DNA from: Atherix ibis
Lineage: Eukaryota; Arthropoda; Insecta; Diptera; Athericidae
Assembly (NCBI GenBank): GCA_958298945.1
Contig: OY282605.1
Coordinates: 120,958,267 to 121,022,266 of the forward strand
DNA length: 64,000 nucleotides
Direction: 5' to 3'
The position numbers were made by a program, and so were the translations under genes. This document shows, in pieces, positions 9,531 to 21,959 of this stretch (position 1 is the stretch's first letter; every line of letters starts with the position of its first letter). The notes under the pieces are model-generated. The model was not told the DNA's origin, searched no databases, and was given only the letters and a program-made list of their open reading frames with translations.

Positions 9531-11259
9531 AGGAAAAAAATACAATACCAAAAATCTTTATTGCAGCACTTTAGTAATCAAATCATAATCAATTATTAAA
9601 ATTACATAATCATCACCAGGTAGATAGAAGAACTTACTGAGTATGGCAGGTGAGGTATTCGTAACTTTCCCGAGGCTAATATTGAGATAACCGTAGAACT
9701 ATGGATGGTTGAAATGTACAACAGCTACAGTTAACTGAGAGCCGATAGACAAACAGTTAACTTTAATTTTAGAACCTTAGTAAAACCGCGCGAAAGGAAA
9801 AGAAGAAAAAGAAAAACAAATAAAAAACCACACAGAATTATGAATAACAAAAAATAAAAAAGGATTATGAAGAAAAAAATTATATATTTAAATTATAAAT
9901 AAGTTAAAAAATGATGGAAAATTTTTTATAATAGAAGAAGGGTAGGAGGGCATATTTGAATGGTTAAATGGTAGTTAAAGAATAACCAGCAGAAAAATAC
10001 TCATACAATAATACGATTTAGCTAATCAATAGCTTTTCTTTTAGATTAGCTTTGAAATAGTAGCTGCTGGTTGGTTGATCTTTAGTTAGTTGCCGGCTAT
10101 TTGAAGCGACGCTGGGCTGGAATAGAAGCTATTTGACTCTACTAGGGGATAAAAGGTATGGTGTGCGAGAGTACAGTATTTTTTAGATGTTCACATTCAT
10201 ATAAAATATATTTAATGTAGCTGGTTATAGGCTAAAAAGAAAAAAATACAAGAAAGATCAACCATTTTCATGCTAATTGCATTTTGTCATAGAGTCCAGG
10301 CTGTTAGAGGCACACGTGAGCTTTTTTTTTTCATTTTTGGTTTTGGACAATATGAGAATGCATGACAATATCCAACGGTTTTGAGAAATGACGTATAATG
10401 GCCCCACTTCAACGATGATTACCTACTACCACTTCCACTGATGATGATCGAACTCATCTTAGGCACCACTAGAAGTATCTGGGGAAAAAAAGTTCCAACA
10501 GAAAACCTGGGAAAAATTTTAATGTACAAGAAAAAAAGAAGAAAGTTTTCAAAAAAGAAAATTGAAATCAAAGCAAGATTCGAAAATTTTACAGAGTGTC
10601 TGGAGCAAAAAAAAATACTCGTAAATAAAAATGAATACTGTTCAGCAGAAGAATATTTTTCACATTTCATTCATAGTTAATTGATTTAACTGTTAAGATA
10701 TATTCGATATCTTTGCATATTTTTCTATTATGCAAGATTAGTTAGTCTTTGAGCAAAGTAAAAAGAAAAAGAAAAAGAAAACGATCGCATATTCTAAGAT
10801 TAAAGAAAATCTATTCCCAACATTCTTCGATGAATAAAATTTTTTCTATATTAATTTCCTGATTAGTTACCTAACCAAATGGTGATTGGAGCCTTTTTCT
10901 TTTGTCTTTCATTTCTAATTGTTGATCGAGGAAATTTCCTTGCATCATTATTACTACTGTGAGTAATCTAATTAGTATCACCTGTCACATAAAATTCCAT
11001 AAACAATATGGGAAAAATCATTAAAATGAAGTTTTCCTTTTTGTAATAAAAATTAGAAATAAATCAAATCAATTTTCGGTATCATTTTCGTTCGATAGAA
11101 GAAAATTATTTGAAATTAGTTACGAATTAAAGATTTTTGCTAATTAGTAATAATTTTGTAAGCTTTTTGTAATTTTTTTTTTTTTTTTTAAAAAAATGTT
11201 TTTATACTATTAAGTTTTTATGTAAGTAAAAAGATTATTAGTAATTTCGAATCAGAGTG
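9531..11259. other. AT-rich DNA, no gene seen
   Basis: Purine- and A-rich non-coding sequence. Overlapping short ORFs on both strands near 10.42-10.68 kb are lysine- or phenylalanine-rich translations of low-complexity DNA without motifs. Confidence 0.45.
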
Positions 11260-12590
11260 CTGGAAAAAATGAAGATACTTCAAATTTTCAAACCAGAATA
11301 ATTTAAGTTGATCAACGAATTTAGACCAGCAATAAATTGTATTAAAATATAATATTAATAAGTATTTAATCAAAAAAATATTCAATTTTGCAGCTGTAGT
11401 TGAACTAACAATTAATAAGCAGTATTGATAAAAAAAATTGAAATTAATTAAAAAATTGGATGAAAAATTGAAATTTAAGAATTTAGGTGAGCTCAATAAT
11501 AAGGAATTTATAAATAAAATTGATTTAAAAAAATAGAATTTTTAAGTGAAATGATCTATATGGAATTTAGTCAAAAATATAAAATGTAATTGATCTACAA
11601 TAATTAGTCGAAAATTTATAATTGATTAAAGGAGTCGAGCAAACAATTTTTATTGATTCGTAAAATTGATGGAAAATAACAAATAAGTTAAACCTAAAAT
11701 TGTACGATTTATTTATCGTAATAAATTTTAGTGGAGTTGACCAAAAATATGGAAGTGATAAGAAATCGATCAGTTTTATTGGAGTCAATTTCAACGTGAA
11801 ATTCATCACTGGAAAACTACAATCAACAATACAAAATTAGTGAGTATGATTGATTAATAATAAAAATTTTAAGGTTTCATTAAACAATAAGAAATCGAGC
11901 AATAAATATACGGTGTTGATCAGTGGAATTGATCAAATATATGCTTGGAATTGATCAAAAGAACAAATATCGTGAACGATAAGAATTGATCGATTTGAAA
12001 ATTATGATCAATAATACAGAATTAAAAAGTGAGATTTATCAACAACAAGAAATTGATCAACAAATTGGTCTTACGATATCGTATAGATCAGTAGAATTGA
12101 TCAAAATATAGAATTGATCACTGAAATTGATGAACGATAAAAAATTAATCAGTTTATTGTTTTTTTTGCGTTAAAAGCTATGATCAATAATACAGAATTA
12201 ATCAGTACGATTGATCAACAACAAGAAATTGATCAACAAATTTGTCTTCAGTGAAATTTATGAACAAATTGATATATTAAATAATAGAAATTAATTAAAA
12301 ACAATGAAATTGATCAATAAAAACCATGATCAATAATACAGAATAATTCAGTGTAATTGATCAATAACGAAGAATTGAGTAGTGGAAATGATCAGAAAAG
12401 TGGAGTTGATCAGTGCTATGATCAACAAAAATAAATCGATTGGTTTGACCGATAAGAAATTAATTTAAATCAATGAAAATATAAAATTGATTAGTTAAAA
12501 ACTATGATCAACAATATAAAATTAATAATTGTTATTGATGAACAACTAATAATTGATCAATAATTTTTTTTTCTTTAGTAACATTTTCTA
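11260..12590. repeat. Degenerate TTGATCA-rich satellite, period about 150-185 bp
   Basis: The motif AATTGATCA recurs tens of times. A longer unit can be followed through (A/C)TATGATCAATAATACAGAAT landmarks near 11,818, 12,003, 12,180, 12,327 and 12,503, giving spacings of about 185, 177, 147 and 176 bp. Each unit then reads ATTGATCAACAACAAGAAATTG or a variant. A short further block (GAAATCGATCAAAAACACAA, 12,811 onwards) lies beyond a non-repeat stretch at 12,595-12,805. Divergence between units is high, so the array is old. Confidence 0.75.
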
Positions 12591-13927
12591 CTGAAATGTA
12601 AAGTCTCCGTGCTACGATAGTTTAGGATATTTGACGATATATCGTACTGTGCTACGATAGCACATCGGCTATAGTACAAGCTGGTTTCGCACTAAATTAA
12701 TTTTTATTTATGTAATTTAGAGTTTTTTTGCATCCTCTATCACTTAACTAAAAGTTATTTCAAATCTCAGGCCAATTTCTGCGCGGTAATCTCTGGCCGA
12801 TTTTTTTAGTGAAATCGATCAAAAACACAAAATTGATCGACAATAGGATCAGTAATTGACAGTTTTAAAATAATTATCTATTTAAAAATTATTTTTTCTT
12901 GAAATAATAATGATGTTCTTTGATATCAATAAAAATTCCCTTCAAAAACGTTAACAAAAATACAAGCACTCACACCAACTAGCTACAATATGGTATGTAT
13001 AAACAGATTTGTTATAGTGCCTAACTTGATCAGTTGCTATAAGTTTTAAAGACAATTACGAGTACTGAGTCAATTTCAAAAAATTATCTTAATTGAAAAA
13101 GACAACTTTTAACTTTATAGACTATTTAAAATAAAGCACAAACATTGGTTCTTGTACGTACAGCTAACTATGCGGTCCCAATCAGTCTTATCATTATTTA
13201 TTCAGTCATTCTTGCTTGTTTGTGCATTATTTCTAAATAAAAAAAAAAATCACTATGCTATCACTTTATGGGAAATTGCAAAAAAAATTCTATGCAATTA
13301 AGAACAGCCCTTCCGATATTTACCGCCATTCTTGAATGAGATTATTTGCTAACCATTGCAACCAAGTTGATGGGATAAACGAGAATGTATAGCAACATGT
13401 TGATAGCGGCAAATTATTGATTGTTGATAGAAGGCATTGGACAATTCTGATTATAGAAATTATGGAGAAGGTTGTATAAATTAATTCTAATTTAAAAGGC
13501 AATTCACAGAGTTTCAATGTTGATAGTTGAAAATTGTTCATTAAGGGTCGTAGCCTCAAAGGATATATTTCTTATCAACACCTCTTTTAATTAAATAGAC
13601 TTTCTTCTATTAGTATCACGTTCAAGTGCACATAATTTCCATAACATTTAATCGTAATGACATTAATTTTGTATTGTCTTTACTTTAAATTAGTTTCTCT
13701 CTTCTATCTTGAAATTGTTTCCATTTTACTTTTAGAGAATATACCAGATTTATGGTAAAATTGGCAAACTACCAATAACCGAAATTGCATTTAAAATTAT
13801 TCAAATCATCACAAATAAAAATTAAATTTGAAATCATTAAAATAAATACTTTTTTTGAAGTATTTAGTTTATTTATAAATAAGTAAATAAAATAAACAAC
13901 TGAAATTATGTTTATTTGTTTGTTTGT
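12591..13927. other. AT-rich DNA, no gene seen
   Basis: Holds two copies of GTGCTACGATAG (12,610 and 12,651) around a CGATATATCG palindrome, the tail of the satellite, and otherwise featureless AT-rich sequence. (CAAA)n-like repeats at about 13,910-13,930 are the tail of the I-like element to the right. Confidence 0.45.
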
Positions 13928-14074
13928 TATAAGATCTCTGAGACAAGAGCCGCAGGCCACGACCATGAGATCATTTGCCGGCTTCATGTTACGTGTAGAT
14001 TAGTATTGCCAGCTTCTCTAATGAAACTGGTCGATAGTTAGATGGAAAGAGCAATCAGGAGTGGTTAAATTTTA

Positions 14075-14674
14075 TGGAACGCTGTTGAAAAAGAAGTTGT
14101 GGGATTTAGGAGCTACATAATAGAGGGAGCCTTATTAAAAATTAAATTCTGGTTTAAGTGATATTCATTTAAAATATGTGATAAAGGACGTGATTGGATA
14201 CCGAAGAAGTACAGTAAATTCTGAGAAGTTTTTGTTATTCCAAAATTTTTTAATGCTCGTTGAGTCTGTTAGTAGAATCGGTATGTTTGGAATTTCAGTG
14301 GAAACAGGGGACGGTGGGACGACATCCTCGCCAGTTGATCAATCCGCTCATTGCCAGGGATACCAACGTGACCCAATTCGACGCCTCTAATTGACTGCGT
14401 CGAATCTTGTTGAGCACGAAATCGGTCCCCGAATGGTCTCCAGGGCTACTAGCCTGTCGATAAAAATATTCACGCTGCGATGTTTGGGGAGATTAATTGC
14501 AGTCTCAATTGCCGTCCTAATTGCCCACAGTTCGCTTAGAAAAGGAGAATTTCCATTAGGTAAGATTACACACTTTATATCGCAATATTCACCGCCAACA
14601 AGTTGGATGATACCATAGAATGTTGTGTGGTCATCGACAGCGGCATCTGTGAGCAGAAGTGTGGCATCACCCAA
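14075..14674 (-). pseudogene. I-like RNase H and zinc-knuckle C-terminus
   Basis: The frame at 14,387-14,674 carries an RNase H domain that would degrade the RNA of the RNA/DNA hybrid: LLTDAAVDDHTTFYG (first Asp), then SPFLSELWAIRTAIETAINL (the Glu motif, SELWAI) and VNIFIDRLVALETIRG (third-Asp motif, here IDRL). In another frame ELGHVGIPGNERIDQLARMS (about 14,375-14,315) is the final RNase H motif. After a further break the tail SHILNEYHLNQNLIFNKAPS ends HKI-stop near 14,078, matching copies 1 and 3. It has lost several residues and has an internal stop. Confidence 0.82.
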
Positions 14675-15250
14675 TCCATCTAACAGTTCAAAAAAACATT
14701 TCCTCTATGTAGACACCCTCAAGTCCGCTACCAAACACGGTTGCCAATTTGGGTGTGGAAGGGAGGATGGAAAAATAGGCGCAAGGATGGATGGATCCGT
14801 TTCCAATTCAGAGATCATTAAGGAAAGGAAGGACGAATTTCTTTTTGAGTAGCTGATGGATATAATTTGTTTTCAAGGAATATGAAGAGGATCATTTGGG
14901 AGGCATAAGTTCTTATAACTGAGATTTATACGAAACTTATAGAGGTAATAGATAAGAGATTTTCGACCAGTTTCATTAAGAAAAAAGTCCACCAGGGAAG
15001 TCCGGTGTGCTCCACTAGCTGGCAATTGACCGCTGCTTTAACTTGACTATATGATTGCCTTCTATCTAATTTTACATTTTACTCCCTGATCATTTCCTAC
15101 CAACCAGAATCTTGGTAGTCTTGTTTATCTGTAGACTCTATCTTCCTCCTTGGGTAACGGTGATACCCAGAATGCTCATGGAATCTATCTAATGGAGGGA
15201 GAGAGGTGCGGACGCATATCTTCCTGGATTGCATTTTTGCTTCCATTATT

Positions 15251-15652
15251 TTATAACCAGTTTCTTATCCTAGAAATAACTTCGAAAATTTGGTCGAATG
15301 TTTCTTGCGGAGAAGGTTCAGCTACCGACACAAAAAGATTTTTTGCATAGAAAACGTGTATGGCTACTGAGAGAGATATAGATAGGGAGTGGATATAGGA
15401 ATTGAAAAGGGTTGTGGATAAGCGAGATCCTTGTGGTATGCCATTTTTCATCATATGTTTCTTCGAAAACCGACCATTTGGCTTAACGGTTAAGGTCCGA
15501 CCAGTAAGATAGGATTGCAGAAGGGTTAAGGTAGTTGAGTCGACAATTGAAGTAGTCCTGTGAGGACAAATACGTTCGTGTGACTTTACTAAGTCAAATG
15601 ACAGCGGCAGACCACAGAGTCCATGTTTGTTTGTAGCAACTGGTGATCGCAT
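15251..15652 (-). pseudogene. I-like reverse transcriptase fragment
   Basis: Open 133-codon frame on the minus strand. LPLSFDLVKSHERI corresponds to the 'FDLxKAFDxV' first-Asp block; LTLLQSYLTGRTLTVKPNG follows; MKNGIPQGSRLSTTLFNSYI is the conserved 'GIPQGSxLSP' block. The catalytic FADD/YADD box has decayed to VFYAKNLFVS, so both Asp residues are lost. The frame ends at ISRIRNWL, where the thumb begins. The stretch 14,690-15,250 continues in broken frames (for example NLCLPNDPLHIP). Confidence 0.8.
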
Positions 15653-15656
15653 GCTG

Positions 15657-16384
15657 CAAAAATGATGGTATGTGTATTTTTTTTGTATCTAAATCAATCG
15701 CCATAGTTCAATACAATCACTTAAAGTCGAACTAATTTAAAAAATTTAGCAAATGCGCATATATACTTTAAATGCGAAAAATATGCATGATTTTCCTTAA
15801 AATTGTTAAAAAAAGGATAATATTTATGAAGAGCTCTTAGATTATGATGGATTTGGAAAATTTGCGGGAGTTACCAAATAATTATTATCTTATTTCATAT
15901 TAAGGACAGTAAATCACCGGATATACTACCTTTAATAGAAAATAAAATATTAATTTAAATAATATCACTAATTGAAACTACGAAAATTTATAGGTTTTCT
16001 AATTTATTTTTAATAATAAAAAACGAAGTAATGTGCAAATAAAGTTTCTGAGCTTTTTTTTATGTGAGTATTTTAAGCCAGCTTCAGAGAAATTTCTTGT
16101 AAAATTATTGTAATAAATTTTAATATTATACAATAAAAATATTAAAAATAAAAGAATTCTTGAAAAAAAAAAATTTTTAATTAAAGGAAGCAATTTGTTA
16201 TCCTATTCCCGACGCAACTAGACTTAGCTCACTTCAAAAGCATTCCAAAACTCGTTTAAGTTGTCTGATTTTATATCTCATTTTAAGGTCAACCAATTGT
16301 AAAGTAAAGTTAAATAAAGCATTTTCAAATTTTAGATTTTAATAAAAATTTTATTAGCTTATATTGTCAAAAATTTACCATTAT
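15657..16384. other. AT-rich DNA, no gene seen
   Basis: Very AT-rich non-coding stretch between the I-like element and a mariner. Nothing recognisable on either strand. Confidence 0.5.
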
Positions 16385-17592
16385 ATACCAGATGTATAAG
16401 CTTAAATACGCTTTTTTTTCTTCTTAGAAAGCAAAAACAAATTTATTCAAGGTACTTGCTCTCGATAGCTACACATTTTTCCCATATCTCGGGCAATTTG
16501 TGGATACTACGTCAAAAAATTTCCTTCTCTTTCGAGCCAAACCCCTCATCAAGCCATTTTCGGACGTCTTCGTAAGAATCGAAATGCTGCTCAGCGAGCG
16601 TATGGCCCATCGACGAAAACAGCTGGTAGTCGGAAAGGGCCAGGTCTGGCGAATAAGCGGGGTGGGGTAGCACCTCCCAGTTGAGTGTCTCCAAGTAGTA
16701 TCGGACCATTTTTGACGTGTGCGATGGTGCGTTGTCGTAGAGGAAAATCAGCTTGTCATGTCTTTGTTGATAATTCGTCCTTTTTTCACGCAGAGTACGG
16801 TGCAATTTGACCAATTATTAGTGGTAGTTGTGGGCATTGACTAGGTTTCAACATCTTATAGTAGACGATACCCTGCTGATCCCTCCAAACGCACACCATC
16901 GACTTCCGTCCGAAGCGATTTGGTCTTGGGGAAGATGTTGTTGTTTGGCCAGGATCAACCCACGATTTCTTGCATTTAGGATTCTCGAAATATATTCACT
17001 TTTCATCGCTTATCACAATCCAATGCGGAACGACTTTCTTTTTTGTCTGGAAAGTCGTTTTTTTTTGAACGACTTTTCTTTTTTGTCTGGAAAGGCACGC
17101 AGACGCATGGAAATGGCTGGTTAAGTAGCACCAAATTGCTCCGCGAGCTTTTTTTGCGATTGGGTATCATCTTCCTCCAAAATAGCCTGCAATTGATGGT
17201 CCTCAACCTTCCTAGGCCGATTTTCACGCTTCTTGTCCCACAAGTCAAAATTTCCGTCGTCGAACCGATGAAACCAATCTTGGCACGTTGTTTCCGATAC
17301 AGCACTATCACCATAGGCCTCCATAAGCATTCGATATGATTCGGTAGCCGATTTCTTTAAATTGAATCAGAAAAGCAGAGCTTCACGCATATGCTCTTCT
17401 TCTGGCACAAAACTAGACATGATTACCAAAGGAAAAATATATGTTGTTGTACGAAATTGCTGACAATGTGCATTGATAAATGTTGACAGATGTCAATCTC
17501 ATAAAAAAAAGTATGGCGTGCCCATGGTAGCTTAATACGCTCACTCACGCCATCTATGACCAAAAAGCGGATTTAAGCTTATACACCTGGTA
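16385..17592 (-). mobile_element. Mos1-like (mauritiana-type) mariner, complete ends
   Basis: Inverted ends match: ACCAGATGTATAAGCTTAAA at 16,387 and, at the right end, TTTAAGCTTATACACCTGGT inverted, each flanked by TA. Length about 1.2 kb is near full size for mariner. It contains one transposase pseudogene on the minus strand. Confidence 0.92.
16443..17420 (-). pseudogene. Mos1-like mariner transposase
   Basis: Mauritiana-type transposase remnant. From the ATG at 17,420 it reads MSSFVPEEEHMREALLF, meets a stop, then continues MLMEAYGDSAVSETTCQDWF and DEDDTQSQKKLAEQFGAT. The first catalytic region near 17,000 reads SDEK followed by a stop where W is expected. IFLYDNAPSHTSKMVRYYLE and LALSDYQLF supply the second and third Asp residues at DD34D spacing. 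The tail IHKLPEIWEKCVAIESKYLE ends at 16,443. A 29-nt duplication (GAACGACTTTCTTTTTTGTC-type) near 17,030-17,095 disrupts the middle, and some coding sequence is missing there. Expected length is about 345 residues; this copy is shorter and broken. Confidence 0.88.
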
Positions 17593-19384
17593 ATATAATA
17601 TCATTTTTAGAAAGATTTTCTTGTAGCACTCGACTATTTTGAGGAAACTTGTACATTTCGAACTATATTTGACCATTATTTAACGGATGTTGATTTTGAA
17701 ATGGTCTTAAATTGTAAGAATATCTGCATAAATAGAATTTTCTATTCTCTAACGGCATCAAATTGCATGATCTTTTGGGCGTCAAATCGCACGATCTTGT
17801 AGGCCAATTGACGACATCAAATCTCTAAATTAATCGTCCTGGGTTAAACAATGATTTGTTCTTCATTATCAAAGAAATACGTGACAATGACACTTTCAGA
17901 CCAAAATTCACCCCAGACAGTTACTTTTCATTCATGCAATGGCTTCTCAATGGTAACTTGCCTCAAATCGTCAAACGTGGCTACGGTAAACCTACCAATT
18001 TGTTTAGACCGTTTTCATAACTTTTATCAATTGTTTGGTATTTTAAAAATTTATAATATCAAATGGTATATTTAAGTGTATATAAATATTATGTTAAATA
18101 ATATATTTATGAAATAGAAAATCAAATACCAAAATTGTATTTTCCAAATTATAAAATGGATAATCCTTTATAATACTTAAACTTTTGTTTATTACATAAT
18201 ATCATATAGTAGATAATCTTATTACAGTTAAGAGAATGATTTAAGTATAGTAGGTGGTAAGGTTAAATTGTTTAAAATATTTTCTCGTAAGACACGATAA
18301 AACAGATCGTCGATTTACTATGCAAATTCCACTTTTGAGACGTAAAAAGGTAAGAAGAGATTACGAAAAGAATTATTCCCTTTACGAAGTTAGTAAGTCA
18401 CTCAGTCAGCATGTCAGTTACTGTAGAGTCGGTGGTAATTTCGTTTGATGGATGCAATTTCATATGTCAAGACTGGAATGGAGCTGTGCTCGTACGGAAC
18501 AATGGGAGCTGAACTTGAACGCAATTGCATCGCAATTTTAGTCAACATGCCCTGAAAACAATAGTGATCTGTGGAGGTGATTCCATCCTCACCTCCGCTT
18601 CCGGCGACACACGCAATTCATGAGAAGTCGTGATCTGTACCTGACTGTTCCTGAACTTGATACTCTGAAGCTGACTTCCGGCACAGGTAGACGGTAGAGT
18701 TGTCTGTGAAGTTGCTCTGCAAAATCATCTCATCTCGCGTATCTGCATCTATTCGTGTATCGGATCTGCGAACTTTGCATTTCTAGGTTAATGTGGGTCA
18801 CTGGAGAAATGCTAATTGCAATCTGTCGGCTGTAAATTAATTGAGCTACTCTGCTCGTCTGCGATTTCACTATTTCCAGATACCAAAATAGTATCAGATA
18901 AACACCATACACCACGATAGATAGCTTTGAAATTTTTGTAAAAAAAATTATACATTAATTTTGTTATGTTAGGCAGTTAGGAAAAAAACATTTCCCCACA
19001 ACTACGATTACAACAATCGAATTAAACAACGAGCACCTTTGATTGTTATCTATTTTATTTACAAATGACACTGATTGTGTTTGGATAATTTTCACTTCAC
19101 CTATCATGGTAAAATTGCTTCTGTTTTCATTTATTTTCAAAAGTAAGTATTTATTCGATTAGGAAATGGATCCGGGAAAATTAGATTCAATTCAAATGGT
19201 GCTTTTCTTAAATTAGCATAACAGTACTCGAGTATAAATGCAGAACAAAATGAAATTTTATTATAAAAATAAAGTTTTTGTCTTTTATTTTATAAAAAAA
19301 TATTATTAAATAAAATTTAACACAAAGCCAAAATTTGCTTTTAAGTTTTTAATAAATTTTATTTAAAAACCATTTAAATAGCTA
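17593..19384. other. No gene seen
   Basis: Mixed sequence. The part from 18.47 to 18.90 kb is less AT-rich than its surroundings (repeated CACCTCC, GATCTGT and CTGACTTC words) but has no convincing ORF. A small imperfect direct repeat, TCAAAT(T/C)GCA(T/C)GATCTT, is at about 17,758-17,800. Confidence 0.4.
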
Positions 19385-20180
19385 ACATCCGTTAAAGTAG
19401 TACCAATTGTGAAAATAGTTTCTTAAAAGTAGTGGCAATTATTAAATAAGATCCATAAAAGTAGTATCAATTGGGAAAGTAGATTCCTAAGAGGGGTACC
19501 AATTAGAAAATAAGGTTTAAAAGTATTACCAACTGGGTAATAAGGTCTATAAAAGTAGTATTATTTAGGAATTAAGGTCCCTAAAAATAGTACTAATTAG
19601 GAAATGAGGTCTAAGAGTAGTACCAATTAGGAAATAAGGTCCATAAAAGAGGTACCAATTAGGAAATAATATCTAAAAGTAGTACCAATTGGGAATTAAG
19701 GTCCCTAAAAATAGTACTCATTAGGAAATGAGGTCTAAGAGTAGTACCAATTGGGAAATAGGGTCCATAAAAGAGGTACCAATTAGAAAATAATGTCTCA
19801 AAGTAGTACCAATTAGGAATTAAGGTCCCTAAAAATAGTACTCATTAGGAAATGAGGTCTAAGAGTAGTACCAATTGGGAAATAGGGTCCATAAAAGAGG
19901 TACCAATTAGAAAATAAGGTCTAAAAGTAGTACAAATTAGGAATGAAGGTCCCTAAAAATAGTACTCATTAGGAAATGAGGTCTAAGAGTAGTACCAATT
20001 GGGAAATAAGGTCCATAAAAGAGGTACCAATTAGGAAATAATGTCTAAAAGTAGTACGAATTAGGAATTACGTTCCGTAAAAATAGTACTAATTCGAAAA
20101 TAAGGTCTAAAAGTAGTACCAATTGCGAAATAAGGATCATAAAAGTAGTACCTATTAGGAAATAAGGTCTCTGAAAGAAG
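19385..20180. repeat. Satellite array with 124-bp higher-order unit (left part)
   Basis: Monomers of about 30-33 bp with consensus AGTACCAATTAGGAAATAAGG and a TCC(C)TAAAA spacer. Four monomer types alternate to make a higher-order unit: GTCTAAGAGTAG begins at 19,609, 19,733, 19,857 and 19,981, exactly 124 bp apart each time. The outer part (19,385-19,600) is more degenerate. Confidence 0.92.
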
Positions 20181-21180
20181 AAGGTTTGTTCAAAAAGTAT
20201 CTGTTCAAAAAGAAATTTTTAAATTTTCGCGGGTTACGTAAGTGTATATTCGATTTCCGATTTTTTATGGCGTTATATTGGTACTCATGTCGCTCACTTA
20301 TGCCGACAAGTTCAGCCAATTTGAATGTTCAGTTAATTTTTTACAGCTGCTTTGCTTGTACGTGTTTTGGCTCGTCTTCGATTTTTGGCAATTCCAAAAA
20401 ATGGATCATAGAATCTGTATCAAATTTTGTGTGAAAAACAAAATTAATTGCGCGGACACATACCGAATGTTGACTTTGACATATGGTGAAGCTACTTTGG
20501 ACCAAAGTAACGTTTATCGGTGGTACAAAATGTTCTCAGGGGGCCGAGAAGATGTGAACGATGAAAAGCGTGCCGGATGCCCGAGCAAGTCAACAACAGA
20601 CGAAAACATTGATGAAATGAAGAAAATATTTTTGGCCAATCGTCGAATCACCATTGGAGAAATTGCTGAGGACTTAAACATGTCGATTGGCTCGTGGCAT
20701 TCGATTTTTGCCAACGATTTGGTCGTGAGACGGTTCGCCGCGTAATTCGTACCAAAATTGCTAAATTTCGACCAAAAACAGCATCGCATTAACATTGCTA
20801 AGGAGCTGTTAGACTCTGTCCACGACCACCCAAATTTACTCCAGAGGGTCATTAATGGTGACGAATCATGGGTTTATGATTATGACGTGGAAACCAAAGC
20901 TCAATCATCCTAATGAAAGCTGCTGCACGAGCCAAGATCGAAAAAAGCCCGCCAAGTTCGGTCGAATGTGAAGGTTTTGCTTACAATTTTCTTCGATTGC
21001 AGGGCGTGTTGCATCATGAGTTCTTCTCACAGGGTACAACGGTCAAAAAGGAATATTACCTGCAAGTTATACGCAAGTTGTGCGAAGCAGTCCGCCAGAA
21101 ACACCCGTATTTGTGGAAGAACAAAAATTGGCTTTTGCCATTTTTGGCTAAAAAAAAACACGCGAATAATGCTGCCGTAT
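20181..21180 (+). mobile_element. MLE-A mariner copy 2, inserted in satellite
   Basis: MLE-A sequence sits inside the satellite, which resumes directly after it. The left ITR is damaged and partly duplicated (GTTTGTTCAAAAAGTATCTG followed by TTCAAAAAG). The right end is deleted within the coding region, so no right ITR is left. The untranslated leader, with the block ending GTTTTGGCTCGTCTTCGATT, is kept at about 20,225-20,400. Confidence 0.88.
20401..21180 (+). pseudogene. MLE-A mariner transposase (copy 2)
   Basis: Best-preserved N-terminus of the family: MDHRICIKFCVKNKINCADT, the first HTH (YRWYKMFSGGREDVNDEKRA), the linker GCPSKSTTDENIDEMKK and the second HTH (NRRITIGEIAEDLNMSIGSW). The frame stops with TAA at 20,743-20,745 after RRFAA, then continues FVPKLLNFDQKQHRINIAKE, and the first catalytic motif INGDESWVYDYD is near 20,855. 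The GW.. block containing HHDNAPAH is missing: WLL runs directly into PFLAKKK near 21,140. Frames also shift near 20,913-21,005. Dead. Confidence 0.9.
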
Positions 21181-21300
21181 ACATTAAGGTCGCTAAGGTT
21201 AGTACCAATTAGGAAATAAAATCTGCCGGGAATTAAGGTCGCTAAAAATAGTACCAATTAGGAAATAAAATCCTTAAAAATAGTACCAATTGCGAAATTA
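21181..21300. repeat. Satellite array (right part)
   Basis: Resumption of the same AGTACCAATTAGGAAAT monomers after the mariner insertion, about three to four degenerate units. Confidence 0.88.
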
Positions 21301-21959
21301 ATGAGAACATTTAGTTATTTTCTAAGTACTCTAATTCGTATTTATTTTGAATTTTTCAGAATATATGTTATAATTGAATGAATTTAATAAAAAAATGTTT
21401 GAAAGAAAAGTAATTCTTTTGGTTAAGCAAAATTACAACAGGCTCAATGCAAGTAAATTTGAGGAAAAATATTTTTTAATAAGAACACATGGTTTTCCTT
21501 TTAATTAAGATCCTTAGTCCACTTTGAGTTCCTGTTTTATCAAACCAATTCCATAACATCATCAAAGGTGCTTTTATAAAAATTATAGTCCACTTCGTTG
21601 GTTTGTTTTAACAACATTTTCACCTTGTTTTAATTGTAGGAAGCCATAGTGCAACTTATTTAATAAATAAAAGTTTCATATATCCTCAAAAATATCCCCG
21701 ATACTTGTCCTAGAAAGTGTATTATAAGAAAAATCCCTCAAAATTATAAAGTAGAGAATAACTCTGTCAGCTAATGTACCCCTTTTTATAATTTTCTGTT
21801 TTCAAAACATAATAAAATATTTACCACATTTGGAAATAGAAAATATTAAGAATATTGCGTAATACTCTGCCTGACACAATATTTCATCCAACTGTGATGT
21901 TATTTAAGAATCGAACTTCTGAGTAATATATACTATACGAGTGGCCTCACAGCCCTTAA
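21301..21959. other. AT-rich DNA, no gene seen
   Basis: Featureless AT-rich sequence on the right of the satellite. Confidence 0.45.

Larger units (their letters stand above)
13928..15656 (-). mobile_element. I-like non-LTR retrotransposon, copy 2 (5'-truncated)
   Basis: Minus-strand element with RT, RNase H, zinc-knuckle C-terminus and 3' UTR in the expected order. Its 3' UTR (about 14,040 down to 13,928) matches copy 1 (about 4,975-5,098) nearly throughout, including TATCGACCA, AGCTGGCAAT, CACGTAACATGAAG and the terminal CTCTTGTCTCAGAGATCTTA. It ends in a (CAAA)n tail (ATAACAAACAAACAAA), unlike the A-rich tail of copy 1. The 5' end is lost in the RT domain. Confidence 0.82.

Noticed and set aside
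10419..10680. Overlapping ORFs of about 80 codons on both strands
   Set aside because: Low-complexity K-rich and F-rich translations of A/T-rich DNA.
17003..17339. Two overlapping ORFs of about 100 codons on opposite strands
   Set aside because: Shadow or frameshifted readings of the Mos1-like transposase.
19385..20180. CRISPR-like regular repeat array
   Set aside because: No unique spacers; adjacent monomers are all variants of one sequence, in a clearly eukaryotic context.
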